Below are positions 8,695 to 18,427 of a stretch of 64,000 nucleotides of DNA, piece by piece. Origin of the DNA: Shewanella eurypsychrophilus (GTDB taxonomy: Bacteria > Pseudomonadota > Gammaproteobacteria > Enterobacterales > Shewanellaceae); NCBI RefSeq assembly GCF_007004545.3, contig NZ_CP045503.2, positions 3,566,102 through 3,630,101 of the forward strand. Direction: 5' to 3'. Below the pieces are notes generated by a model. That model was not told the origin of the DNA, searched no databases, and worked only from the letters and a program-made list of their open reading frames with translations. Within the stretch, counting starts at the first letter, position 1, and every line of letters starts with the position of its first letter. The position numbers and the translations under genes are program-made.

Positions 8695-9873
8695 ATGCGT
8701 AACCTAACTCTTTTTTTATGTTCTCTGTGTTTGATATCAGCCTGTGGCGGATCAGATGAAACATCAAGTACTCCCGAGCAACCTGTCACTGACATTCCGG
8801 CGACTACGCCACCAAGCACAAGTCCCACTTCCAGTTGCGACCTAACAACAAGCCGTGTTAACTGGGAAGCATTAATGACCGAGGAATGTGAAACGCTATC
8901 CAGTTACGGTTTATTTATCGATCCAGCGACACCGACCTCAGGTCCAGTCAACCCAGGCATCGAATATACGTTATCAACTCAACTATTTACTAATTACGCC
9001 AACAAACATAGATTCCTGTTCATTCCTGAAGGTGAACAAGCACAATTTCATGCCAGTGAAGCCTTTGAATTTCCTGTAGGAACCGTGTTAACCAAAACAT
9101 TTTCAATGCCCTATGATACACAAGTTAATACTGCCGAAAATGAAACCCTTATCGAGACCCGATTATTAATAAAAAGAGAGACAGGCTGGACAACCCTAGT
9201 CTATTTATGGCGAGATGGCGTAGCGCGATTAAACTTAACTGGCAGTGATATTCCCCATACCCTCAATAACCAAGGTCAAGTTGAAACCTTTGATTATCAT
9301 GTGCCCAGCCGCGTCGAATGTAAGTTATGTCATCAATTAAACCGTGATGGTCAAAGCACTATCAGCCCTATTGGCCTCAAAGCCCATCTGCTTAATCATG
9401 ATATCGACTATAACGGCACCATGACTAATCAACTCATGCTTTGGAAGTCTCTGTCTCTTTTATCTGGTTTACCGGCTGTTAATGAGATCACTCATGCCCC
9501 CTACCTGTTTGATAACAGTGCTGATTTAACACAAAGAGTAAAAGGTTACCTGGATATTAATTGTGCCCATTGTCATCGAGCCGAGGGGTTTGCCAGTATT
9601 TCCGGTTTAAGACTGGGGTTTAATATTGATCATACCAGTTATCAATACGGTGTCTGTAAACAACCACCTGGCTGGGACGGCGGCGCTAAAGGGCTATCTT
9701 ACGATATTGTACCGGGAGATGGAGAGCATTCAATATTGGCATACAGGCAAGAACTCAGTGGGCCCAAAGACAGGATGCCCCCCTTAGGCCGCAGCCTAAC
9801 TCATACAGAAGCAGTAGAGATCATAAAACAGTGGATAGATACTCTGCCGCCATCCTTAGGTGACTGCCAATGA
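8695..9873 (+). CDS. Lipoprotein with two CxxCH motifs (TIGR03806-like)
   Basis: A 392-residue protein with a lipobox (CLISACGG, Cys 17) and a Thr/Pro/Ser-rich linker. Its domain is homologous throughout to the C-terminal half of the preceding fusion: both have the VNWxAL opening, the STQLFTxYAxKxRF block, a CxxCH (here CKLCH, 209-213), the GYLDINCAHCHR block (290-294) and a final DRMPxxGRSL segment. Two covalent haems, or one haem plus a structural site, are suggested by the motifs. It was probably produced by a local duplication with loss of the beta-helix part. AGGTGA lies upstream of the start. The function of the family is unknown; an exported redox or haem-handling role is an inference. 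Confidence 0.82.
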   Translation: MRNLTLFLCSLCLISACGGSDETSSTPEQPVTDIPATTPPSTSPTSSCDLTTSRVNWEALMTEECETLSSYGLFIDPATPTSGPVNPGIEYTLSTQLFTNYANKHRFLFIPEGEQAQFHASEAFEFPVGTVLTKTFSMPYDTQVNTAENETLIETRLLIKRETGWTTLVYLWRDGVARLNLTGSDIPHTLNNQGQVETFDYHVPSRVECKLCHQLNRDGQSTISPIGLKAHLLNHDIDYNGTMTNQLMLWKSLSLLSGLPAVNEITHAPYLFDNSADLTQRVKGYLDINCAHCHRAEGFASISGLRLGFNIDHTSYQYGVCKQPPGWDGGAKGLSYDIVPGDGEHSILAYRQELSGPKDRMPPLGRSLTHTEAVEIIKQWIDTLPPSLGDCQ

Positions 9874-9932
9874 TAGGCTAGAGGCTGGATCCTAGGTACT
9901 AGGACCTAGGATTTTCATCGTCCGTGGTGAAA

Positions 9933-10958
9933 TTAAGCAAGCTTCTCATTTAAACGTAAGAAATGCCCGGGCGGATGACCTAGCCAATGTTTAAAGCTTT
10001 GTCTGAAATGGCTCACCTCTCCATAGCCCATGACTTCTGCTATTTCATCAATACTCTTCTCACCCGATAAGATTAAACCAATGGCAGCTTGGCAACGTAC
10101 CTGATCGACTAGCTTTTGATAGCTGGTACCCGCTTGAGATATTTTACGTCTTAGTGTTCTGGCACTGATATTGTGCTTTATCGCCATCTCATCCATATTA
10201 GGGCATTCAGGGAAAGAGTGTCGTAACGCTTCGAGTAATGTCTGAATATAGGATGTCTGTTGATTAGCATGAGTGCGTGTTGTCTTCGTTTCAAAAGCAT
10301 AAGTGACCGGGAGAGACAGAAATTTGTGATTAATAGTCCACTCATTAAATTCCGCACCAAAATGCACTTCAGCCCCAGTGATAGAAGCTAAAAAGTCTGT
10401 ATTTCTTTCAGCATCAGACAAGAATATTTGATCCGCTAAAATAGGCAAACCCGCCAACTCTTTACCGATTGTCAGTAAACCGCACACACTGTGCTGAAAT
10501 TGACAGGAGTAACGCTTAGCATTAATTCTCCCCGTATTAAGCCAGCGAACATGAAGTTTGCCGGCTTCATTACTGACCAAGGTATCGGTAAAGCTACCCA
10601 CGAGCTCAGGATGAGACAAGACAAACTGCAAACAGTCACCAATCGTTTCACAGCGACTAAAGAAACTCAGCAAGAAATCTAAATCTGTCACACTATACTG
10701 GTGACCAACTTTAGCCCCGATTTCAGCATCTTGGGTATAGGTTTGTAAAAATTCCATGGCAAAATCAGCTTGCCATACATAAATAACTTGTTGATGTTCA
10801 ATCTCTTTAACACCGACACCAATTTGAGAACATAAGAGCTCAACCACCTCTTGACCATAATGCTGGCGCAGATAATTCAGTACATTTCGTAGTTGATAGG
10901 CCGGGTAAGATTGATCCCCCACCATCATATTTGGTTTATAGCTCTGAGCCTGCTTCAT
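9933..10958 (-). CDS. AraC-family transcriptional regulator
   Basis: A 341-residue regulator. The N-terminal about 200 residues match the 'arabinose-binding domain of AraC, N-term' type (OruR/ArgR-like regulators of Pseudomonas). The C-terminal about 100 residues form the paired helix-turn-helix: ISARTLRRKISQAG in the first motif, then IDEIAEVMGYGEVSHFRQSFKHWLG in the second. The ATG at 10958 has GCAGG six bases upstream and is preferred over the TTG at 10961. It lies convergent with the haem-motif lipoprotein and in the same direction as the TonB-dependent receptor, so it may control one or both. The inducer is unknown. Confidence 0.85.
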   Translation of the reverse strand: MKQAQSYKPNMMVGDQSYPAYQLRNVLNYLRQHYGQEVVELLCSQIGVGVKEIEHQQVIYVWQADFAMEFLQTYTQDAEIGAKVGHQYSVTDLDFLLSFFSRCETIGDCLQFVLSHPELVGSFTDTLVSNEAGKLHVRWLNTGRINAKRYSCQFQHSVCGLLTIGKELAGLPILADQIFLSDAERNTDFLASITGAEVHFGAEFNEWTINHKFLSLPVTYAFETKTTRTHANQQTSYIQTLLEALRHSFPECPNMDEMAIKHNISARTLRRKISQAGTSYQKLVDQVRCQAAIGLILSGEKSIDEIAEVMGYGEVSHFRQSFKHWLGHPPGHFLRLNEKLA

Positions 10959-11093
10959 CAAGAACCTGCTACTTTTTATTATATTGAGTTATTTTGTATA
11001 AGAATTAATGAGTTTTGGAAAGGTTTTTTACAGATTTCTTAATAAAGTAGCAGGAAAATATTAATAATTATGTTTTCAGGCAACATGAAAACA

Positions 11094-11125
11094 CATAAAA
11101 AAAAGCCGACATACGATGTCGGCTT
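11094..11125 (-). terminator. Rho-independent terminator of the TonB-dependent receptor gene
   Basis: A perfect 10-bp stem (AAGCCGACAT / ATGTCGGCTT) with a three-base loop; read on the minus strand it is followed by a run of eight or more T. It lies just beyond the receptor stop. Confidence 0.85.
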
Positions 11126-11146
11126 AGGAATTTTAAACTGTTTAGA

Positions 11147-13762
11147 TTATAGCTTTACACTCGCTTGTAGATAGAAGTAACGGCCCAAAGTATCATAGGT
11201 ATATGGATCTGTATTCGCATCGTTATTACCAGTGTAATAAGGTGCTTCCTCATCCAATAAGTTGTTTACACCAGCAGAAATAGTCCAAGCATTTGATATG
11301 AAATAAGAAGCTGAAACATCATGGTAAATAATGCTATCTGTTGATGGAGCATAACATTTAGATGGCTCACTTTGGCAAGCATAGCTGTCCATTCCTGAAA
11401 TGTAGCGTGCTTGATAGTTTGCCCCCCAGATATCACCTTCTACACCTAAATCAAAGTTTGATTTATACTCAGCAAAACCACCACTACCTGAGGTGATTAA
11501 GCCTGCATAGTCAATTGACTCACCAAGAATTATTGATTCATTTTCAAGTAAAATTGTAGTATCTAGACCTGCTTTCCAAGCCAAACCAAGTGCATCGAAA
11601 CCATAAGCTAGATTAATATCAATACCTGAGGTGTTTTCAGCTCCGATATTTTGCAGCTGATTATTAAAGATAATACGATTACCACCACCCATCTGAATAT
11701 CAGCAGATTGACATAAGCTCGTGTCTGTATTAATAGGATTACCCTGAGCATCCATACACTGATCTACAATATATTGAGAATCAACAAGAGCTATAGAGTT
11801 AGTAATTGAAATATCATAGTAATCGGCAGTGAGTGAAAAGCCATCAAACCATGAAGGTGAGTAAACAAAACCTGCAGTAAATGTTTCAGCTTCCTCAGGA
11901 GTCAAGTTAGGGTTACCACCACGTGTTACTTCCGCTTGGTCTTGGCCAACAGGATGTTCAACTTGGTCAAAAGATGGTGATTTACCCGAATATAGCTCAT
12001 CTACTGACGGTGCTCTGAATGCTGTTGATGCAACACTTCTAAGCATTAGGTCATCAGTTACACGCCATGTTAGACCAAGTTTCCAAGTACTATCATTACC
12101 GAAAGTGCTGTAGTCAAAATATCTCATGGCTGCACTCAGATCGACTTGTTCTGCAAAAGGAAGACCTGAGAGTAAAGGAATTGCTAATTCAATATATGCT
12201 TCACTTACATCATAATCGCCACCTGTTGGCTCAACCTTTGGGTCATTTGCCATACCTTGAGAAGTTAATGAGTCAGGAATAAACCATGCTTTTTCAGTAC
12301 GGTGCTCAAGACCTGTAGCAAAACCTAAATAACCAGCAGGTAACTCAGTAATTTCCCCTGACAAGTTAGCCGAAATGATGAACATTTCACTACCACCAGA
12401 ATTAAGTTCAGTATAGAGATACTCATTCATGTTTTCTTGCGACCAAGAAGCTTGATCTAAAGGGTTGAAGGTCCCTTCTTCAATACCGGTATTAACAGAG
12501 CCCATGTTAATCAAGTTAGCTAGACGATCAACAGAGTCATTTCGACCATAGTTGATTGAAGTATCCCATACCCAGCCATTGTCCAACATCCCATCCAAAC
12601 CAACAACAACACGAACAGTATCAACAACTTGAGAAAACTCGCGATTGCCAACATCGGCCATTCGACGGCCATAGTCAAGCTCATCACCGTATTCATATCC
12701 ATGCTCAATCAGGCTATCACCCATTGCTTCTGTATAAGTAAAAGTGTCTGTCCATATTGGCTGTGGAGCCATTTGCTGTTCTGACCACCTTTTGGAATAC
12801 ATGGCCTCACTAAACAAAGTGATAGAGTCAGTAAGTTCATAATTGCCCAGTGCAGTAAAATTCATACGCTGCATTGGAGTATATAGGTAACTTGAAGCGT
12901 TGTAGTTATACTTATCGTCATCTGTAAATTCATGCCAACTACCGTCTAAGCTACCTTGTAGAGAATCTCTTCCCTCTGGTCCCCAAATATGTCCACCAGG
13001 AGTATATGAGCTACCACCACAATAAAGCTCGATATCGCCATTTGCATTCTTACGTTCTGCATAATCACATTGAGTGGAGTCACGATCAGCCATACTCGCT
13101 TCACCACGGTCCATGTACTGCAGTCCCATAACGACGTTACCTCGGTCGAAACTGCCACCCATAGTTAAATCAAAACTTGTTTCGGTGGCATCACCTTCTC
13201 CAGAGACACCTGTTTGCACGTTGGCTTCAAAACCTTCGAAATCATCTTTCAGGATAATGTTAACAACGCCTGCTATAGCATCTGAACCATATACAGATGA
13301 AGCACCATCTTTTAGAACTTCGATTCGTTTAATCATGGACACTGGAATGGTGTTTAAATCGACTGTAGAGGCTGCACCAGTTCCAGAATTGACCATTCGA
13401 CGGTTGTTAACCAATACTAAAGTACGTTGAGAACCCAAACCCCTTAAATTAATTGAAGCATTACCCTGTGAGCCGTTATTTATTCCAGGGTTAGTCATTG
13501 CTCCGCCTGTAGCAGTCATTTTTTGGAGCACCTCATCGATAGAGGTTGCACCAGCAGCTTTAATTGCGCTTGCATCAATAACTGTAACAGGACTTGCTGT
13601 TTCCATATCCGTTCTTTGAATACGTGAACCTGTTACTTGAATACGTTCAACTTTCTCGTCTTGTTCTTCAGCAAATACTACACCAGAAAATGCAACCGTA
13701 GATGTTGCCGCGGCTAATAAGCCTACTCGTACTGCTTTTGCTGTTAAGGTCAAAGAGTTCAT
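11147..13762 (-). CDS. TonB-dependent outer-membrane receptor
   Basis: An 871-residue receptor. It has a signal peptide (to about VVFA, residue 31), then ERIQVTGSRIQRTDMET, which contains a TonB-box-like stretch, and a plug domain (about 50-165: ASPVTVIDASAIKAAG, NLRGLGSQRTLVLVNNRR, IAGVVNIILK). The remaining 700 residues form the barrel with typical signatures, including TPEEAETFTAGFVYSP, the Asn/Leu-rich GVNNLLDEE and a terminal aromatic strand (YFYLQASVKL). The plug type is common among Shewanella and Alteromonas receptors for siderophores, peptides or sugars. A strong Fur-box match lies 55-73 bp upstream, which favours an iron or haem substrate. It is monocistronic, with its own terminator. 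Confidence 0.92.
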   Translation of the reverse strand: MNSLTLTAKAVRVGLLAAATSTVAFSGVVFAEEQDEKVERIQVTGSRIQRTDMETASPVTVIDASAIKAAGATSIDEVLQKMTATGGAMTNPGINNGSQGNASINLRGLGSQRTLVLVNNRRMVNSGTGAASTVDLNTIPVSMIKRIEVLKDGASSVYGSDAIAGVVNIILKDDFEGFEANVQTGVSGEGDATETSFDLTMGGSFDRGNVVMGLQYMDRGEASMADRDSTQCDYAERKNANGDIELYCGGSSYTPGGHIWGPEGRDSLQGSLDGSWHEFTDDDKYNYNASSYLYTPMQRMNFTALGNYELTDSITLFSEAMYSKRWSEQQMAPQPIWTDTFTYTEAMGDSLIEHGYEYGDELDYGRRMADVGNREFSQVVDTVRVVVGLDGMLDNGWVWDTSINYGRNDSVDRLANLINMGSVNTGIEEGTFNPLDQASWSQENMNEYLYTELNSGGSEMFIISANLSGEITELPAGYLGFATGLEHRTEKAWFIPDSLTSQGMANDPKVEPTGGDYDVSEAYIELAIPLLSGLPFAEQVDLSAAMRYFDYSTFGNDSTWKLGLTWRVTDDLMLRSVASTAFRAPSVDELYSGKSPSFDQVEHPVGQDQAEVTRGGNPNLTPEEAETFTAGFVYSPSWFDGFSLTADYYDISITNSIALVDSQYIVDQCMDAQGNPINTDTSLCQSADIQMGGGNRIIFNNQLQNIGAENTSGIDINLAYGFDALGLAWKAGLDTTILLENESIILGESIDYAGLITSGSGGFAEYKSNFDLGVEGDIWGANYQARYISGMDSYACQSEPSKCYAPSTDSIIYHDVSASYFISNAWTISAGVNNLLDEEAPYYTGNNDANTDPYTYDTLGRYFYLQASVKL

Positions 13763-13816
13763 ATGTTTTCCCTCATCATTTACACATTATTTATTAGCCA
13801 GGACTATTAATAACGC

Positions 13817-13835
13817 CATAATGATAATAATTATT
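13817..13835. promoter_or_regulatory. Fur box upstream of the TonB-dependent receptor
   Basis: cATAATGATAATaATTATt agrees with the classical 19-bp Fur consensus at 16 of 19 positions, counted by eye, and extends into further ATTATT. Its position 55-73 bp before the receptor start is suitable for repression by iron-loaded Fur. Confidence 0.75.
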
Positions 13836-14404
13836 ATTTTATTGTTTATCGTTCTTATAAACTGTAATCAAACAGTTAATGACTTCGATATAATATTGTT
13901 AAAACAGAGCGCTTAAGTCAACCGTGATTACAATTAAACAACTTAAATGATAACAATTGATACATATCGAGAATTAACGAAGAACAAGTAAAGCCAAGAG
14001 AATGCAGATTGACCAATTAAAAACAAGCACTTAAAGCAATGCTGAGTTTGAAGTAAAACTGATTTATATATGTTAACAATAACAACAGTTAGTTATTACA
14101 TCTTGATACCTTTATTAATTAATCGTTTATTTAGTTAACTATTGTGATTGCTAAACCAATAAAAATATTCGGAGATCACTTATGATGATTAATATGAAAC
14201 CAAATAAAAAGGAATGTTCAGATGATATATTGTGATTACTTAACATAATTAGAATTAGCCTCTAATTAACTCAAGAAAAATAAACCAAATAACTATTTAA
14301 CATAAACAACACATAAGGCAAACATCTAGTTGGTGACCTGACTTATTATCTGGTTGTAAATCATACAAAAAACAATTTGAATTATTTTACCGATGACTTG
14401 TTAA

Positions 14405-14422
14405 CACATAGTTCACTATGTG
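14405..14422. promoter_or_regulatory. Perfect inverted repeat CACATAG-TTCA-CTATGTG
   Basis: Seven-base arms separated by four bases, about 40 bp before the possible small gene at 14462. It could be an operator or a transcript hairpin; the binding protein is not recognised. Confidence 0.4.
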
Positions 14423-14461
14423 AATGCTGGCTAAACGGCAAAGAAGGAGGGTCTAAGGGAA

Positions 14462-14557
14462 ATGTCTAAAATTGGTCCTTATCTTAAAACGATTGTTACA
14501 ACTATTGTTAAAGCTGCCAATCTTAGCTCGCGGCTAGCAGCCCGTGTATACCGATAA
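14462..14557 (+). CDS. Possible small peptide gene (31 aa)
   Basis: ATG-initiated frame coding MSKIGPYLKTIV... and ending ...AARVYR. The predicted product is basic (Lys/Arg-rich, almost no acids), with alternating hydrophobic residues suggesting an amphipathic helix. Two purine-rich ribosome-binding sequences precede it (AAGGAGGG, and AAGGGAA immediately before the ATG), unusually strong for a chance frame in AT-rich DNA. No family was recognised. It could equally be an unexpressed frame. Confidence 0.35.
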   Translation: MSKIGPYLKTIVTTIVKAANLSSRLAARVYR

Positions 14558-14593
14558 ATACGACTCTAGTTATGAACATAATGAGTGGGCAAC

Positions 14594-14620
14594 AAAAAAG
14601 GAGCCATGAGGCTCCTTTTT
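14594..14620 (-). terminator. Bidirectional rho-independent terminator
   Basis: AAAAAGGAGCC, ATGA loop, GGCTCCTTTTT: a symmetrical terminator just beyond the ndk stop. It can also end any transcript of the small frame at 14462 from the other side. Confidence 0.85.
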
Positions 14621-14639
14621 CACTTTGCTTAGCGTCGAA

Positions 14640-15071
14640 TTAACGAGTGCGTGGGCAAAGCTCTTCAGCGCTGAAGAAGTAAGCAACTTCACGCTCAGCA
14701 GAAGCAACAGAATCAGAACCGTGAGCAGCGTTCTCATCAATGCTTTCAGCGAAATCAGCACGGATAGTACCAGGAGCAGCATCAGCTGGGTTAGTAGCAC
14801 CTAAGATTTCACGATGAGCAAGAACTGCGTTCTCGCCTTCAAGCGTCTGAACCATGATAGGACCAGAAGTCATGAATGCCACTAGAGCACCAAAGAAAGG
14901 ACGCTCGCTGTGTTCAGCGTAGAAGCCTTCAGCTTGCTCTTGGCTTAGGTGAACCATTTTAGAAGCGATGATTTTCAGGCCAGCAGTTTCAAAACGGTTG
15001 TAGATTGCACCGATGTTGTTCTTTGCAACAGCATCAGGCTTAATGATAGAAAAAGTACGTTCGATAGCCAT
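14640..15071 (-). CDS. ndk: Nucleoside diphosphate kinase
   Basis: A 143-residue enzyme moving the gamma-phosphate between nucleoside triphosphates and diphosphates in the cytoplasm. It begins [14 protein letters not shown]. The phospho-histidine lies in the family block that here reads [16 protein letters not shown], and the length equals that of the E. coli enzyme. It follows iscX and the ISC operon, a common neighbourhood in gammaproteobacteria, but has its own upstream gap of about 190 bp. Confidence 0.97.
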   Translation of the reverse strand: MAIERTFSIIKPDAVAKNNIGAIYNRFETAGLKIIASKMVHLSQEQAEGFYAEHSERPFFGALVAFMTSGPIMVQTLEGENAVLAHREILGATNPADAAPGTIRADFAESIDENAAHGSDSVASAEREVAYFFSAEELCPRTR

Positions 15072-15262
15072 GAGAAGCTTCCTTCATAATAAACAGGTTT
15101 TAATTTTCGCGCGGATTATACGAAATTTCAGACAATAATCCTACCCTTATAGCGCGATGAATGAGAGATCTGGCACACTTTGTTTACTTTAAAAGAGATC
15201 TAAGCCGCTTTTGTCTACTATCAAAAGAAATAAGCCTTCATAATCAATTGATAAAATTGGTA

Positions 15263-15460
15263 TTATCTTTCATCAATCCAACAAGCTTGTACCGCTTCAA
15301 GTACCCGTTCATTACAATGCTCAGGATCATCTGCAAATGCATCAAGCAATAAAATCCACTCTCGCAGATCTGTAAACCTTATAGTCTGAGGCTCAACATC
15401 AGGAAATTTTTCTAATAATTCTAACGCAATATCTTGAGAATCGATCCATTTAAGCGACAT
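15263..15460 (-). CDS. iscX: Fe-S cluster assembly protein IscX
   Basis: A 65-residue acidic protein with the IscX pattern: LKWIDSQDIA, FPDVEPQTIRFTDLREWI, DDPEHCNERVLEAV and a terminal WIDE. IscX binds IscS and iron and modulates cluster assembly. It is the last gene of the isc group, but a strong terminator lies between it and fdx, so it may be expressed at a lower level or from its own promoter. Confidence 0.95.
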   Translation of the reverse strand: MSLKWIDSQDIALELLEKFPDVEPQTIRFTDLREWILLLDAFADDPEHCNERVLEAVQACWIDER

Positions 15461-15522
15461 ATCTAGCTCTTGGTTAAGAGTGATGACTTGAGTATAGCGG
15501 TTTCATACGTTTCGGAAGTAAC

Positions 15523-15550
15523 AAAAAAGCCAGTCATGATTGACTGGCTT
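15523..15550 (-). terminator. Terminator between fdx and iscX
   Basis: Stem AAGCCAGTCA (15527-15536), TGAT loop, TGACTGGCTT; on the minus strand it is followed by TTTTTTGT. It sits about 30 bp beyond the fdx stop and would uncouple iscX from the main ISC transcript. Confidence 0.75.
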
Positions 15551-15582
15551 TAACGGTACAGCTTTACTCTGATATCGAAGCG

Positions 15583-15921
15583 TTAATTTCCTTCGCTGAC
15601 CATATTCACAGTGTACTTAGGAATATCAACAACGAGATCACAGCTTGGCACCTTAGTTTGGCACGACAGACGGCTCTCAGGCTCTAGTCCCCATGCTTTA
15701 TCTAACATGTCGTCTTCAAGCTCGTCGCTTTCTTCAAGTTCATCAAACCCTTCACGGATCACGACGTGGCACGTAGTACAGGCACACACTTTTTCACAAG
15801 CATGCTCGATATTAATACCGTTCTTAAGGGCGACATTAAGCACTGACTCGCCTTCATTAGCTTCAACAACGGCTCCGTCCGGGCATAACTCTGCATGGGG
15901 TAAAAATACTATTTGCGGCAT
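15583..15921 (-). CDS. fdx: ISC-system [2Fe-2S] ferredoxin
   Basis: A 112-residue adrenodoxin-type ferredoxin. Cluster ligands are visible in HACEKVCACTTC (C-x5-C-x2-C) and RLSCQT. It supplies electrons during cluster assembly on IscU. It follows hscA by about 20 bp in the conserved ISC order. Confidence 0.97.
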   Translation of the reverse strand: MPQIVFLPHAELCPDGAVVEANEGESVLNVALKNGINIEHACEKVCACTTCHVVIREGFDELEESDELEDDMLDKAWGLEPESRLSCQTKVPSCDLVVDIPKYTVNMVSEGN

Positions 15922-15940
15922 CTATATTACCTATATTTAT

Positions 15941-17803
15941 CTAAATACTATCAACCGACTGGCCTTTGAATGCCAATCGAATAGAGTTATCCATACGCTT
16001 GGCCGCAAAATCTTGCGTACAAGCATCTAATGTTTTAATCGCTTTTTCAATCACATCTGCATCATCTTGACTCGCAACTTGCGCAAGACTCGCCATATTA
16101 GCTTCTATATCGTTACGTTCAGACGAAGTCAAAATGTCAGCATCTTTTCTCAATGCAGCACTAAGTGTTTCTAACACTCGAGCGGCTTCAACTTGTTGCT
16201 CGGCTAACATTCGGCGGGTAATATCTTCTTTCGCATGAGCCATAGAGTCTTTAAGCATTGTACCGATTTCGGTATCACTCAAGCCAAAAGAGGGCTTAAC
16301 TTGAATGCTAGTCTGTACCCCTGTGGATTTCTCCATTGCAGTAACGTTAAGCAAGCCATCTGCATCAACCTGGAATGTCACTCGAATATGAGCGGCACCA
16401 GCGGCCAGTGGCGGTATGCCTTTAAGCGTAAATCTCGCTAAGGAGCGACAATCAGCGACCAGTTCACGCTCTCCCTGAACAACATGGAATGCCATTGCAG
16501 TTTGACCATCTTTAAACGTGGTAAATTCTTGCGCTTTAGCAACGGGGATAGTGGTATTTCGCGAAACCACCTTTTCAACTAAGCCCCCCATGGTCTCGAT
16601 TCCAAGAGAGAGAGGAAGAACATCGAGAAGCAGTAGGTCAGAATCAGGCTTATTACCGACGAGTATATCCGCTTGAATTGATGCGCCAATGGCGACCACA
16701 CGATCTGGATCGATTGAGGTCAAAGGGGCTTGACCAAAGAATTTCTCTACTTGTTGTCTAACAAGTGGCACTCGAGTTGATCCACCCACCATCACCGTTT
16801 CTAAGACTTCGTCGGTTGATACACCAGCATCTCTCAACGCACGGCGACAACTGCTAACGGTCTTCTTCACTAAGTGGCTGATCAGCGTGTCAAACTCATC
16901 TTTGCTGATTTGATGACTCAATTCAGTACCATCTTCTAAAACAAGTTTCGCCATGACTTCGTTCTCAGAAGTCAGTAACTCTTTTACTCTTCTTGATTCA
17001 ATGAGTAATTGTCTGCTGACACTTGCTGACGGGACGGCTAAACTCCATTGCTGAAGTAAATAGTGATGCAGTAAATGATCGAAATCATCCCCACCTAAAG
17101 CCGAATCACCACCAGTAGCGAGTACTTCAAACAAGCCTTGTTTCAATCTCAGAATAGAAATATCAAATGTACCGCCACCTAGGTCATAGATAGCGATAAC
17201 ACCTTCTTGGCCAGAATCTAGACCGTAGGCTATTGAAGCCGCTGTAGGCTCATTTAAGAGGCGCAGTACTTTTACCCCAAGTAAACCGGCTGCATCTTTC
17301 GTCCCTTGACGCTGTGCATCATCAAAATAAGCAGGTACGGTGATCACCACCCCTTCAAGCTCGCCGCCTAAAGTCTTTTCGGCACGAGCCACTAAAGGCT
17401 TTAAAATTTCAGCAGAGACTTGTATAGGGTTCACTTGCCCCTGTTTAGTGACAAATAAAGGTAAACCATTTTCACTGGCATTAAATTCATAGGGAAAATG
17501 CTGATTACTAGCTTGTATATCTTCAAGGCTACGCCCCATAAAACGTTTAACTGAGATGATGGTGTTTTGAGGATCTTTTACAGAGCTCTTCTCAGCCTCA
17601 AAGCCAACTTCAACAGTCTCTTCGGTATAACGGACAACAGAAGGAAGAGAATGATTTCCATCTTTGTCGGCAAGTGTATTAGCATCACCACTTCGTACCG
17701 CAGCGACTAAAGAATTTGTGGTGCCTAAATCAATACCAACAGCCAATCTGTGTTGGTGCGGTGCTGCACTCAGTCCAGGCTCTGCAATTTGCAATAGCGC
17801 CAT
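15941..17803 (-). CDS. hscA: Fe-S assembly chaperone HscA (Hsp70 family)
   Basis: A 620-residue specialised DnaK homologue. The ATPase domain contains [27 protein letters not shown] and the GGSTRVP block. The substrate-binding domain follows (from about 395: [14 protein letters not shown]), then a helical lid. With HscB it binds the LPPVK motif of IscU to promote cluster transfer. Length matches E. coli HscA (616). It lies between hscB and fdx as usual. Confidence 0.97.
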   Translation of the reverse strand: MALLQIAEPGLSAAPHQHRLAVGIDLGTTNSLVAAVRSGDANTLADKDGNHSLPSVVRYTEETVEVGFEAEKSSVKDPQNTIISVKRFMGRSLEDIQASNQHFPYEFNASENGLPLFVTKQGQVNPIQVSAEILKPLVARAEKTLGGELEGVVITVPAYFDDAQRQGTKDAAGLLGVKVLRLLNEPTAASIAYGLDSGQEGVIAIYDLGGGTFDISILRLKQGLFEVLATGGDSALGGDDFDHLLHHYLLQQWSLAVPSASVSRQLLIESRRVKELLTSENEVMAKLVLEDGTELSHQISKDEFDTLISHLVKKTVSSCRRALRDAGVSTDEVLETVMVGGSTRVPLVRQQVEKFFGQAPLTSIDPDRVVAIGASIQADILVGNKPDSDLLLLDVLPLSLGIETMGGLVEKVVSRNTTIPVAKAQEFTTFKDGQTAMAFHVVQGERELVADCRSLARFTLKGIPPLAAGAAHIRVTFQVDADGLLNVTAMEKSTGVQTSIQVKPSFGLSDTEIGTMLKDSMAHAKEDITRRMLAEQQVEAARVLETLSAALRKDADILTSSERNDIEANMASLAQVASQDDADVIEKAIKTLDACTQDFAAKRMDNSIRLAFKGQSVDSI

Positions 17804-17883
17804 AATTTTTCAACCTAGTTATTTACCAGTGAGGCTCAAGTTCATCTCATAAAAGACAGCGAACAAAAACATATTATATCTTA

Positions 17884-18408
17884 TCAATCAAACAAAGCAT
17901 CTTCAGCACGCTCAAGTTCTAGCTGCAGTTTAGCCATAAATTTCAACTTACGAATAAGGTCAGCGGCGGAAGCAAGATCTGCTTCAGTTGCACTTTGTAG
18001 AAAAAGTTTAAGGCTTTGCTCTTGTTGCTTTTCATAGCCAGAAAATGAACGACTAAGTTCACTAATCAGTTCATCAGGATCTTTGCTATGAGCAATGTCT
18101 TCAAGAGACTCTCGCCACTCCATCTGCTGCATCAAAAACTGGGTGTCTTTTATCGTAGTAGACTCATGACGGAGCTCGATACCACGGATTGATAGAATAT
18201 GTTCGGCTCTAGAAATTGGATTTTTTAATGTGGAAAAACCGTCATTTACCTGCGCAGTTCGTTGAACGGCTAGACGTTTATCTTGTTCACTGGCGTTGGC
18301 AAACTTATCGGGATGAACCGCCCGTTGCAGGTCGTGGTAACGATCTGCAAGTATGGCGGTATCAATATCAAAGGAAGGTGTAAAACTAAACAACTCAAAA
18401 TAGTTCAT
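17884..18408 (-). CDS. hscB: Co-chaperone HscB
   Basis: A 174-residue J-protein. The J domain (about 1-75) has the catalytic HPD motif in RAVHPDKF, and the C-terminal helical bundle (about 90-170) is the IscU-binding part. It stimulates HscA ATPase and delivers IscU. About 20 bp separate it from iscA. Confidence 0.96.
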   Translation of the reverse strand: MNYFELFSFTPSFDIDTAILADRYHDLQRAVHPDKFANASEQDKRLAVQRTAQVNDGFSTLKNPISRAEHILSIRGIELRHESTTIKDTQFLMQQMEWRESLEDIAHSKDPDELISELSRSFSGYEKQQEQSLKLFLQSATEADLASAADLIRKLKFMAKLQLELERAEDALFD

Positions 18409-18427
18409 GGTTTAATTCTTATCTTAG

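Larger units (their letters stand above)
13763..14461. other. Long AT-rich intergenic region
   Basis: About 700 bp, clearly richer in A+T than the flanking genes. The receptor-proximal end holds the Fur-like box. The far end holds an inverted repeat (14405-14422) and two purine-rich ribosome-binding sites before a 31-codon frame at 14462. No gene, tRNA or repeat-element end was recognised in the middle (about 13860-14390). Confidence 0.55.

Noticed and set aside
13074..13430. 118-codon plus-strand frame inside the TonB receptor gene
   Set aside because: Antisense shadow of the plug domain; no ribosome-binding site and low-complexity Ser/Thr composition.
14570..14800. Leu-rich 76-codon minus-strand frame
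   Set aside because: Out-of-frame shadow of ndk; the apparent hydrophobic protein comes from reading GCT/GAA codons out of phase.
15611..16030. 139-codon plus-strand frame across fdx and hscA
   Set aside because: Antisense to two clearly identified genes; Ser-runs are the mirror of Glu/Asp codons in fdx.
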